A stretch of 64,000 nt of DNA, taken from assembly GCF_023534745.1 (NCBI RefSeq), contig NZ_JAMHJQ010000005.1, forward strand, positions 124,001-188,000. Direction: 5' to 3'. Shown here one piece after another: positions 34,211 through 41,751 of the stretch. The notes beneath the pieces were generated by a model that worked only from the letters and a program-made list of their open reading frames with translations, was not told the DNA's origin and did no database searches. The stretch comes from Streptomyces sp. 35G-GA-8 (GTDB lineage: Bacteria; Actinomycetota; Actinomycetes; Streptomycetales; Streptomycetaceae). Each line of letters starts with the position of its first letter. The first letter of the stretch is position 1. The position numbers were made by a program, and so were the translations under genes.

Positions 34211-34242
34211 TCATCCGCTCAGTCGCTCATCCGCTCAGTCGC
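34211..34242. repeat. 16-bp exact tandem duplication over a stop codon
   Basis: TCATCCGCTCAGTCGC occurs twice in succession (34211-34226, 34227-34242). The second copy contains the stop codon of the AlkZ-like gene (34235-34237). Partial copies (TCATCCGG) precede it. Confidence 0.85.
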
Positions 34243-35383
34243 CGGGGAGCAGCCGCGTGTCGGCGCCCGGCATTCCCTTGGCCCACCAGTGGTCATAGCG
34301 TCCGTAGGCCCTCGGATCACGGGCGGCGAGGAACGAAACGAGCGAACCGGCCTCCGCTGCCAATCCCTCCCAGACATGGCCAGGAAGGGGATGGAAGGCG
34401 GTGGCCTCGATTCCACCGTCGACGGGACGCCAGACGCCGGCGACGTGGCCATCGACCAGCAGCGTGGGCAGCACATCACCGTTCACCCGCGTCACGTGCT
34501 TGCGGTAGGCGGGTGGGATGACGCGGCCCCGGTCGGCGTAGGCCAGCAGCGTGCTGTCCCACATCGCCATCAGTCTGGGTGGAGCGGGGGTGTCCTCGGC
34601 CGGCCGAGGCGCGCCGGGGATGTCGTACATCACCGTGCCGTCCGGGCCTTCCAGTTGCTCGAACTCGTCGGCGAGCGCGTTCACCGCCGTTCTGACCCGG
34701 GCCCGCCCCACGAGCGCGAACTGCGCGATGTCCGCCACCGACGCGGGCCCGAAGCCCTCCAGGTAGCGGCGTATCAGGGTGCGCAGACTTCCGTCGGCGA
34801 CATCGGGATCCGCCAGGACCGGCCGCGTGCCCGCCGCGACGAACGACGGCCTGGTCCGGAACGACCAGGGCCCGCCGGTCGGCGCGTGCCACAGCGGCGC
34901 GTACTGCCGCAGCATCCGCTGGGCCGCCGACTCCATCGGGGCGCCCAGCCGCGCCTGGAGCCAGCCGCCCAGTTCGGCGGGGGTCCGCGCCTGGTCGGCG
35001 TATTCGAGGAGATCCGGGAGCAGTACGGTGGCGTCTTCCGCGGTGAGCCCGGATGCCCTGAAGCGCGGGTCGCCGAGCCTGGAGCCGCGCAGCGTCGGCT
35101 CCATGGCCTCACGGAAGGTCCGGTAGTCGTCGGCGTGGACCGCGTGCAACGTGAGTCGCATCAGCGTCGCCTTGACCGTCCGGTGTCCGGCGAGGGCCGC
35201 GTCGAGGCCGGCCGGATCGAAGCCGCTGAGTCTGTTCCACAGCGCGATGTACGGCGAGGCGGGCTGCTGCGCCTGAAGGGCGACCACACGTCGCACCGCG
35301 TCCGCGACGTCGAGCGATTCACGCCTCAGCAGCAGTTGTCGGGCGAGGGTGGCTCTGTTGAGTGCCTGCGCGGTGATTGTCAT
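34235..35383 (-). CDS. AlkZ-like winged-helix DNA-binding protein (HTH_42 family)
   Basis: 382 residues of the winged-helix superfamily that includes E. coli YcaQ (AlkX) and Streptomyces AlkZ, DNA glycosylases that unhook alkylation crosslinks. The N-terminus QALNRATLARQLLLRRE and the Q37-A-Q39 motif in VALQAQQP agree with the family catalytic QxQ. Later segments are WSFRTRPSFVAAG, RRYLEGFGPASVADIAQF and the C-terminal TLLVDGHVAGVWRP. A paralogue with the same motif lies at 49748-50848. It is a monocistronic gene whose stop lies in a tandem repeat. Glycosylase activity is inferred. Confidence 0.82.
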   Translation of the reverse strand: MTITAQALNRATLARQLLLRRESLDVADAVRRVVALQAQQPASPYIALWNRLSGFDPAGLDAALAGHRTVKATLMRLTLHAVHADDYRTFREAMEPTLRGSRLGDPRFRASGLTAEDATVLLPDLLEYADQARTPAELGGWLQARLGAPMESAAQRMLRQYAPLWHAPTGGPWSFRTRPSFVAAGTRPVLADPDVADGSLRTLIRRYLEGFGPASVADIAQFALVGRARVRTAVNALADEFEQLEGPDGTVMYDIPGAPRPAEDTPAPPRLMAMWDSTLLAYADRGRVIPPAYRKHVTRVNGDVLPTLLVDGHVAGVWRPVDGGIEATAFHPLPGHVWEGLAAEAGSLVSFLAARDPRAYGRYDHWWAKGMPGADTRLLPGD

Positions 35384-35473
35384 GCCGGGATTCTCTCGCG
35401 CCGCGCACGCCCCGGAACGCGATGCGCGCTCCGGGGCATACGGCCGCCCCCGTCGGTGGTCCCGCGCCGGGTG

Positions 35474-36058
35474 TCAGTCCACGAGCATGACGTTGAGCGG
35501 CACCGCTCCGGCCGTCGGCGCGAACGCAGCGCCGAAGTTGCCCTCGACCTCCGCCTCCTCGGCGGCGTTCGGGTAGGGGTTCGTGCAGGAGATTCCGGCG
35601 GTGGAACCGGACATCAGGCTCGAACACGGCCCGGGCTTGCGGTCCGGCAGGCCCAGGATGTGGCCCAGTTCGTGGGACGAGATACGGACCGTGTTGTAGC
35701 CCTGGTCCACGGCCTGCCGTCCGATGTAGACGGTTCCGTTGCCCAGTGAGGTGGTGATGGCGCGGGGCCAGCCGTTGTCCGCGAGGACCCGTATGTTGGC
35801 GCGCTGGCCGGCCGCCGAGGGCCGCAGTTCGACAGAGTCGACAACCTCGTTCCAGATCGCCGCGCCCCGGTCGACCGCGGACCTGAACTCCGCGGAACCG
35901 CTGGCGTCGTAGGTGACCACGCGGGCGGCCGAGGCCGTGTCGGCGGCCGAGGCCCTGTCCGTGTCCGCGGCAGGGGCGGCGACGGCCTGACCACCCACCA
36001 GGGAAAGGGTCAGGGCGGATGCGGCGACGAGCCCGCGGGTCAACTTGGGGACGTGCAT
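35474..36058 (-). CDS. snpA: Snapalysin (small neutral metalloprotease)
   Basis: 194 residues including a signal peptide (LVAASALTLSLVGGQAVAAP). The zinc site is HELGHILGLPD at 129-139 (H129, E130, H133, D139), the M7-family HExxHxxGxxD. Cys145 and Cys158 can form the conserved disulfide. The protein is secreted and cleaves next to aromatic residues in known members. AAGGAGG lies 7 bases before the ATG at 36056-36058; the frame upstream is not coding. The divergent LysR gene snpR seen beside snpA in other streptomycetes is absent. The C-terminus extends ~20 residues beyond the usual NF-type end. Confidence 0.9.
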   Translation of the reverse strand: MHVPKLTRGLVAASALTLSLVGGQAVAAPAADTDRASAADTASAARVVTYDASGSAEFRSAVDRGAAIWNEVVDSVELRPSAAGQRANIRVLADNGWPRAITTSLGNGTVYIGRQAVDQGYNTVRISSHELGHILGLPDRKPGPCSSLMSGSTAGISCTNPYPNAAEEAEVEGNFGAAFAPTAGAVPLNVMLVD

Positions 36059-36159
36059 GGTCGACCTCCTTGGGGGAGAGATGGGACGGTCATGCGAATG
36101 GTCGTGCACATGACACGAGTTCCCCTGCTCACTGCCCAGGGGGGATCGATACCAATCCG

Positions 36160-38256
36160 TCAATCGAGCGCCCGGGACAACCGGTCACCGAGCACCGGCG
36201 CGATGGCCTCGGCGTAGGTCTCGGCGACATGGCTTTCGTCGCGGTAGACGAGTGTGTCGTCCACAACGATCGGGCAGTCGCCGTTGGGCGCGCAGAACCA
36301 GGGCTCGGGGTCGATGACCGTTACCCCACTGGAGGCCGCCGCCGTACGACTGGCTTTTCTACGGATCGGATCCCGGAACGCCTTGGTCGTGTCGGTGGCA
36401 CACATGGTCAGCCGCAGGGGGTACGACGCGGCGCAGTCGACCGCGTCGGCATCGGGCCAGGGGGTGTCGAGGACTTCGACCACCCGGGCGCCGGTTGCCG
36501 TGAGGCGCTGGAAGGTGGTGCGGTACCCGGCCGTCCATTCCTGAAGGGGATCAAGCCCGGTGTCGGCCAGGGTGCCCGCGTCGGAGGACGAGGCGATCAC
36601 AAGGAAGGGACGCAACTCGCCGATCCTGGCGAGGGCGTTGTTCCGCCAGGTGTCACAGGACCGGTAGGGCTTGTGCTCGCTGACGGTGGTCACCGTCGCG
36701 ATCTTGCACGACGCCTTGGTCAGCGAGACCAGCCGCCAGTGCTTGGTCCTGGCCAGCCGGTCCAGCGCCGGAAACCACTGGGCGGCGTGGGAGTCACCGA
36801 AGATCACCACGACCTTGTCGGAGTCCCGGTCGCCGAAGACGCATGGCCGAGCGCTCGTGCTGGTGTAGTTGGCATGGCAGCCGTCACGGTAGAGCGCCGA
36901 CCGCTCGCCCTTGACCTCGCTGATTCCCGGCGTGAGGTTGCTCGGCAGGCGCGCGGGGGCGGTGCCCAGCAGCTCCGCCAGCCGCGCTTCGGCGTCCGGT
37001 GCGGCCCGCAGGGTGTTCTGGAGTACGGGCGCGGCCACGCCGGAGTCGATCGCGGGCGGAAAGGCCCCCGCGACCAGGACCAGCGACACGGCGCCCGCCG
37101 ACAGGCCCGCGCCCATGCCCAGTGCCCTGCCCGGCCGACGGCGCAGAACAGGATGGAACCGCACCGGGTTCTCCACCAGACGGGACGTCGCCCACGCGGC
37201 CAGCAGGGCGACGGCCATCAGAGCGCCCAGCAGCGGAAGTTCCGGGCTCCTGCGCAGCGCTGTCGGCGCGATGACCAGCAGTGGCCAGTGCCACAAGTAC
37301 CAGCCGTAGGACAGCCCGCCCACCCAGACCGCGGGCCGCAGCGCGAGCAGTCGTCCCGCGCCGAACCGGGTCGGGGCGTGGCCGCCGGCCAGTATCAGGG
37401 CGGTTCCGAACACCGGCAGCAGCGCGTGGTACCCCGGGAACGGAGTGTTCTCGTCGAAGGTGGACGCGGCGATCAGGACACAGGCGAGCCCGATCCAGGT
37501 CGCCGGAGCCGCGATCCGGGCCGGGAGCTTTTCCAGCCGGGTGGCGGCGAGGGCGAGGAGGGAGCCGGTCCCGAGCTCCCACACCCGGGTGTGCGGACCG
37601 AAGTACGCCCAGGACGGCGAGGACGCGGTGGTGAACAGGCTCAGGGCGAAGGAGATCACCGTCAGGACGGCCGTCGGCAGCACCAGCGCGTAGGCGTGGC
37701 GCCGTGCCGCCATCCAGCTGACCAGCAGAAGGAGCGGCCAGAGCAGATAGAACTGCTCCTCGACGGCGAGTGACCAGAAGTGCTGGAACGGCGAGGGCGG
37801 GCTGCTTTGGGAGAGGTAGTCGGTGCCGGTGAGGGCCAGCCGGATGTTGGCCGCGTAGAGGGAACTGCTGAGGGCGTCGCCCACGTAGTCGGCGAACCGG
37901 ACCTTGGAGAGGTACAGCCACGATCCGGCGAGGGTGGCGAGCACGACCACGGTGGCGGCGGGCAGCAGACGCATCGCGCGGCGGGCGTAGAAGTCCCTGA
38001 TGGACAGCCGGCCGGTCGAGGAGAGCTCGCGCAGCAGCATCGACGTGATCACGAATCCGGAGATCACGAAGAAGACGTCGACGCCGATGTAGCCACCGCT
38101 GAACCGCGTCACTCCGATGTGGGAGAGGATGACAAGAGCCACCGCCAGGGCGCGCAGCCCTTGGATGTCCGGCCGCAGGTGTGCGGCGCCCGGCTTTCCT
38201 GGTGTGACTCGGCGGGGCGGCTCTGTCGCATGAGGCGGCGGCGAAATCGTGGTCAT
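36160..38256 (-). CDS. OafA-type O-acyltransferase with SGNH C-terminal domain
   Basis: 698 residues. The acyltransferase-3 membrane domain has ten or more helices in ~35-400; motifs are RPDIQGLRALAVALVILSH, GGYIGVDVFFVISGFVIT and FQHFWSLAVEEQFYLLWPL. The extracytoplasmic SGNH domain (~470-698) has VVIFGDSHAAQW and the terminal VYRDESHVAETYA (D and H). Such fusions O-acetylate cell-surface glycans or peptidoglycan. I chose ATG 38254-38256, giving MTTISPPPHA. The region upstream holds two CRP-type palindromes. It ends ~100 bp before snpA, on the same strand. Confidence 0.9.
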   Translation of the reverse strand: MTTISPPPHATEPPRRVTPGKPGAAHLRPDIQGLRALAVALVILSHIGVTRFSGGYIGVDVFFVISGFVITSMLLRELSSTGRLSIRDFYARRAMRLLPAATVVVLATLAGSWLYLSKVRFADYVGDALSSSLYAANIRLALTGTDYLSQSSPPSPFQHFWSLAVEEQFYLLWPLLLLVSWMAARRHAYALVLPTAVLTVISFALSLFTTASSPSWAYFGPHTRVWELGTGSLLALAATRLEKLPARIAAPATWIGLACVLIAASTFDENTPFPGYHALLPVFGTALILAGGHAPTRFGAGRLLALRPAVWVGGLSYGWYLWHWPLLVIAPTALRRSPELPLLGALMAVALLAAWATSRLVENPVRFHPVLRRRPGRALGMGAGLSAGAVSLVLVAGAFPPAIDSGVAAPVLQNTLRAAPDAEARLAELLGTAPARLPSNLTPGISEVKGERSALYRDGCHANYTSTSARPCVFGDRDSDKVVVIFGDSHAAQWFPALDRLARTKHWRLVSLTKASCKIATVTTVSEHKPYRSCDTWRNNALARIGELRPFLVIASSSDAGTLADTGLDPLQEWTAGYRTTFQRLTATGARVVEVLDTPWPDADAVDCAASYPLRLTMCATDTTKAFRDPIRRKASRTAAASSGVTVIDPEPWFCAPNGDCPIVVDDTLVYRDESHVAETYAEAIAPVLGDRLSRALD

Positions 38257-38290
38257 GCCCGTTACTGACCGGTGCGCGCGAACCGTTCCG

Positions 38291-38305
38291 GTGAGACAGC
38301 TCACA
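38291..38305. promoter_or_regulatory. CRP-type site 1
   Basis: GTGAGACAGCTCACA has the GTGA-N6-TCACA pattern of CRP-family binding sites. It lies 35 bp before the acyltransferase start, within its promoter region. Confidence 0.55.
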
Positions 38306-38378
38306 GGACCGGCACGGTCCGAGGGCAGGTAGGTCGACAGGAAAGCTTCGGTGAAGCGGGCTTCTCGGGGTGTCCGCC

Positions 38379-38393
38379 GTGACGTACGTCACA
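38379..38393. promoter_or_regulatory. CRP-type site 2
   Basis: GTGACGTACGTCACA again fits GTGA-N6-TCACA and contains the perfect palindrome GTGACGTACGTCAC. It also fits the GTG-N6-GNCAC form reported for Streptomyces coelicolor Crp. It lies 88 bp from site 1 in the 330-bp divergent gap (38257-38586), where I see no gene. Confidence 0.6.
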
Positions 38394-38586
38394 GTGCCGC
38401 GCGCGAACGGGGTTCCCGGACCGGAGCCCGACACCGGCAACGGGCCACCCTCGTGGGCCGATCCGAGGGTGCGCCCGCGACGGGCACCACGGTGCGCGAC
38501 CCCGGGGCAACTAAGGTCACCCTTCCCTGTCGCGGGATCGCCTGGTAAAGATGGCGGGGTTCCGTCGACACATTGGAAGTTTCGCA

Positions 38587-38838
38587 ATGAATCAGGACAA
38601 TGACATCGGCCTCATACCCTTCACGATCGATCTGACTTTCGAGGAAGCCCGACGACGGGCGGAGGTCGTGGCCGCGCTCGGGCCCGACTGGGACCCGGTG
38701 GCCGCGCTCCGAGGCGAGGACGAGGCGTACGCGCTCCTCTACTCGGGTCTCGACGCCGAGCAGCGGCGCACCTATGACCTGCTCGTGGCGGCAGGTGTCC
38801 TGCCGAGGGAGGAGCCCGGCGGTGCGGCTTCCCATTGA
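38587..38838 (+). CDS. Small conserved actinobacterial protein (DUF6400-like)
   Basis: 83 residues, acidic and helical. Its core, LTFEEARRRAEVVAALGPDWDPVAAL, then RGEDEAYALLYSGLDAEQRRTYDLLVAAGVLP, is typical of a small family I recall as DUF6400. No enzyme motif is seen. I chose ATG 38587 rather than the in-frame start 36 bp upstream because family similarity begins there. Its end overlaps a GTG start of a zinc-ribbon-like gene, so the two are co-expressed. Upstream CRP-type sites may control it. Confidence 0.75.
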   Translation: MNQDNDIGLIPFTIDLTFEEARRRAEVVAALGPDWDPVAALRGEDEAYALLYSGLDAEQRRTYDLLVAAGVLPREEPGGAASH

Positions 38839-39067
38839 CCCCCAGGCGGACATCGCCCGTCGCGCCTGGGTGGCCTGCCCCGCCTGCGACGATGCCCGGC
38901 ACTGCGCGACCTGCGCCGACCGTCGCAACTGCGGGGAGCACTGGCGCTATCTGATCTCCAGCAGGGGACCGGTCGTCCACCTTCAGTGCCCGCGATGCAC
39001 GCACATGTGGTCACTGAACACCCGGCCGGGCGTCACCTGCCGCGACGACAGCGCCCCCTCGGCCTGA
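38822..39067 (+). CDS. Small cysteine-rich (zinc-ribbon-like) protein
   Basis: 81 residues with seven cysteines clustered as CPAC, CATC, NC and CPRC (WVACPACDDARHCATCADRRNC and VHLQCPRCTHMW). This suggests one or two structural zinc sites; I do not recognise the family. I chose GTG 38822, which overlaps the end of the preceding gene by 17 bases and follows GGAGGAG by 8 bases. The coupling to the DUF6400-like gene suggests a joint role. Its stop is followed at once by a short tandem-repeat array. Confidence 0.55.
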   Translation: MRLPIDPQADIARRAWVACPACDDARHCATCADRRNCGEHWRYLISSRGPVVHLQCPRCTHMWSLNTRPGVTCRDDSAPSA

Positions 39068-39136
39068 CCGAAGGCGCCCGCCCGGCCGAAGGCAGCCGCC
39101 CGACCGAGGGTCCGTCCGACCGAGGGTCCGTCCGGC
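39063..39136. repeat. Short degenerate tandem-repeat array
   Basis: About four units of 16-18 bp start with C(T/C)G(A/G)CCGA(A/G)GG. The last two, CGACCGAGGGTCCGTC at 39101-39116 and 39117-39132, are identical. The array fills the gap between the small cysteine-rich gene and the convergent carboxylesterase gene. Confidence 0.75.
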
Positions 39137-39143
39137 CATGGGT

Positions 39144-40634
39144 TCAGCTCCATGCCCGTCGTTCCAGGCCGTGGGGGTCGTCGAGCTGGGTCCACTCGGC
39201 GTCGACGCGCATCGTGGCCCGGCGCCCGGTGTCGTACGGGTCCCAGCCGGGGTCGCCGGTCCTGGCGAACCGTACCCAGGTGTCGTGCACGCGGGCGGCG
39301 AGATCCGCCGGGGGCTCCTCGGGGCCGAGCAGGCCGCGCCGTCCGTGCAACCGGGGAAGACGCACGAGATCGAAGACGAACGGGAGTTCCACCGCGTGAG
39401 CGGCACCGAGCTCTCCGTCCAGGGCGTGGGAGCGCCACGCGAACTCGTAGCGGAAAGTACCGGATTCGGGGTGCGCGGCATGTGCGTCGGCCAGGGCCCG
39501 GCTGCCCGCGCCGAACAGCGCGTCGCCCATGATGGCGGAGCGCAGCTCGCCGAAGGACGCCCCGGGACGTGCCTTCCGGTACGTCTCGACGAGCCGCGCC
39601 GGATCCGCGTGTGAGCGGGCCGCCGCCGCGTCGACGTCCATGGCGGTCGAGGTGGAGTAATGGCCCATGGGGGCCAGATAGAGGTTCCCCTCCTCGGTGT
39701 TGGTCCCGATGAGCAGGTCGATGTCGGCGCCGAGGCCGGCGGCGACGGACGCGGCGGGCTGCGTGTCGAGGACCAGGCTGAAGGGGCTGAGCCCCGTCAG
39801 CGGATCACTGTGCGTCTCGGTCCGCAGGTCGATGCCCGCGAGCCGCGAGGCCGCCTCGACCAGCCGCTCGTCGGAGATCTCCGCGAAGGCGTCGGCATGG
39901 GGTTCGACGCGCAGGGCCTCGGCCGCCGCCCCGGTGACACGGGCGGCCTGTTCGGTGGTGAACGCTCCCAGGCCGCTGCCGCTCTGGACGATCGCCCGGT
40001 GGAAGAGGCCCGTGGCGTCGGGGGTGGCGAGGACGCCGCCGACGATGGTCGCCCCGGCCGACTGGCCGAAGAGGGTGACGTTGTGCGGATCACCGCCGAA
40101 GGCGGCGATGTTCTCCCGTACCCAGCGCAGCGCGGCGACGACATCGAGCAGACCGCGGTTGGCCGGCGCTCCGGGGACATCGAGGAACCCCGCTATGCCG
40201 AGCCGGTAGTTCAAGGTGACGAGGACGACGCCGTCGCGGGCGAAGGCGGAGCCGTCGTACACCGCGGACCGCGTCGATCCGGCGACGAATCCGCCGCCGT
40301 GCACGAACACCATGACGGGCAGGTCGCCCGCCACGGCCGCGGGCGTCCACACGTTGACGGTGAGGTAGTCCTCGCCGCGGCTCCAACCGGGGCCGAAGTA
40401 GGGGGACATGTCCACGCCGCCGAGGGTGCGCTCGGATTGCGGCGCGTTGGGTCCGGGCACGGTGGCGTCTCGTACGCCGTCCCAGGACGTGTGCCGCCCG
40501 GGCGGCGCGAATCGGGCGGCGCCGAGGGGAGGGGCGGCGTACGGAATGTTCAGGAAGGCGGTGGTGGCGCCCTGGCGCAGCCCCCGGACCGCCCCCTGGG
40601 CGGTGGTCACGACGGGGTCGGGGTGGTGGTTCAC
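39144..40634 (-). CDS. Type B carboxylesterase
   Basis: 496 residues. Family landmarks are FLNIPYAAPPLGAARF, EDYLTVNVWTP, the oxyanion HGGGFVAGS, the nucleophile Ser192 in FGQSAGAT, the acid in IGTNTEEGNLY and the His in AAHAVELPFVFD. The usual FGESAG has Gln in place of Glu. It hydrolyses esters of small alcohols or acids; there is no signal peptide. It starts at GTG 40632-40634 with GAAAGG upstream. It lies 21 bp behind the metallo-hydrolase gene, so the two form an operon, possibly controlled by the divergent LAL regulator. Confidence 0.92.
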   Translation of the reverse strand: MNHHPDPVVTTAQGAVRGLRQGATTAFLNIPYAAPPLGAARFAPPGRHTSWDGVRDATVPGPNAPQSERTLGGVDMSPYFGPGWSRGEDYLTVNVWTPAAVAGDLPVMVFVHGGGFVAGSTRSAVYDGSAFARDGVVLVTLNYRLGIAGFLDVPGAPANRGLLDVVAALRWVRENIAAFGGDPHNVTLFGQSAGATIVGGVLATPDATGLFHRAIVQSGSGLGAFTTEQAARVTGAAAEALRVEPHADAFAEISDERLVEAASRLAGIDLRTETHSDPLTGLSPFSLVLDTQPAASVAAGLGADIDLLIGTNTEEGNLYLAPMGHYSTSTAMDVDAAAARSHADPARLVETYRKARPGASFGELRSAIMGDALFGAGSRALADAHAAHPESGTFRYEFAWRSHALDGELGAAHAVELPFVFDLVRLPRLHGRRGLLGPEEPPADLAARVHDTWVRFARTGDPGWDPYDTGRRATMRVDAEWTQLDDPHGLERRAWS

Positions 40635-40655
40635 TGGCGTGCCTTTCCGTGGGCC

Positions 40656-41570
40656 TCAGCCCTGTTCGGTGTACGGGGCGAAGGGCGCCCAGCCCTTGAT
40701 GGCGAACTTGCTTCCGTCACGCGCCACTTCCGCGGCGCCGTGACCGCCCAGGTGCGCCGGGATCAGGAGTGCGTTGTTGTCGGCCGCCCAGCCCAGGACC
40801 TTGCGGCGGGTGGCGCGAGCGCCCGCGGGGTCCTCGCAGAAGCAGCTGTTGGTGTCGGGTTCGAGGATCTGCACCGGGCTGTGCAGCAGGTCGCCGACGA
40901 ACACCGCGCGATCCGACCCGGACGCGAGCGTCAGTACGCAGGAGCCGGGCGTGTGCCCGGGAGCCGCGTCCAGGCGCAGGCCGGCGTCGATCCGGTGGCT
41001 GTTCTCCCACAGCAGCGTCCGGCCGGCCCGGTGCACCGGGGCGACGCTGTCCTCGAAGACATTCTGGTTGCCACGGCCGAGCAACGGCTCATGACCGTTC
41101 TCGGGATTCCAGAAGTCGAAGTCGTCCTTCGAGATCAGATAGGTGGCATTGGGGAAGGTGGGAACCCAACTCCGGCCGTCCAGAAAGGTGTTCCAGCCGA
41201 CGTGATCGACATGGAGATGCGTGTTGATCACGATGTCCACGTCCTCGGGTTCGACGCCGGCCCTGGCGAGATTGGCCAGGAAGCCGGTTTCCAGATGGCT
41301 CCAGACCGGCGCGTACGGGCGCTCCTTGTGATTGCCCACGCCCGTGTCGACGAGGATCGTCCTGCCCTCACTGCGCAGCAGCCAGGTCTGGATCGCGGAA
41401 TTCACGACCTGGGTCCCGGAATCCAGGAAATGCGGGGTCAGCCAGGAGGCACCGTCGTCCCAGACTTCCTTCGGACTTTCCGGGAAGAAGGTGTCGGGGG
41501 TCATTTCCACGGGGCCGAAGTATTCCCGGACCCGGGTGACGGTGACATTGCCGAGCTCGATCTGCTCCAC
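40656..41570 (-). CDS. MBL-fold metallo-hydrolase (lactonase-like)
   Basis: 304 residues. Metal ligands are in THLHVDHVGW (HLHVDH at 118-123), APGHTPGSCVL and FVGDLLHSPVQ. This is the arrangement of AHL-lactonase-like and related hydrolases. I chose GTG 41568-41570 because AAGGA lies 6 bases upstream and the conserved MEQIELGNVTVTRV follows; an ATG 72 bp earlier lacks a ribosome-binding site. It is the first gene of an operon with the type B carboxylesterase. Together they could hydrolyse ester or lactone substrates. It is divergent from a large LuxR regulator. Confidence 0.85.
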   Translation of the reverse strand: MEQIELGNVTVTRVREYFGPVEMTPDTFFPESPKEVWDDGASWLTPHFLDSGTQVVNSAIQTWLLRSEGRTILVDTGVGNHKERPYAPVWSHLETGFLANLARAGVEPEDVDIVINTHLHVDHVGWNTFLDGRSWVPTFPNATYLISKDDFDFWNPENGHEPLLGRGNQNVFEDSVAPVHRAGRTLLWENSHRIDAGLRLDAAPGHTPGSCVLTLASGSDRAVFVGDLLHSPVQILEPDTNSCFCEDPAGARATRRKVLGWAADNNALLIPAHLGGHGAAEVARDGSKFAIKGWAPFAPYTEQG

Positions 41571-41751
41571 GGGGCGTCCTTGAGAATTCAGGGGATTTCC
41601 CGGAACCGTAAGGGCGCCGCCGACGCCGGCGGTATCCGTCATATGACTGCACCCGCGCGCACACGCTCCGGGCGCCCGCCCCGCCGCTTGTAGCCTGGGT
41701 GGGGCACGCTACGGCGGCTCCGAACGGGAGCCATGATTCCCGGAGATTTCT

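Noticed and set aside
36089-36114. GTCATG...CATGAC inverted repeat before snapalysin
   Set aside because: Six-base arms 14 bases apart are weak; no regulator or conservation supports an operator.
38511-38529. Iron-box-like sequence (TAAGGTCACCCTTCCCT)
   Set aside because: Only about 11 of 19 positions fit the DmdR/IdeR consensus, and nothing nearby concerns iron.
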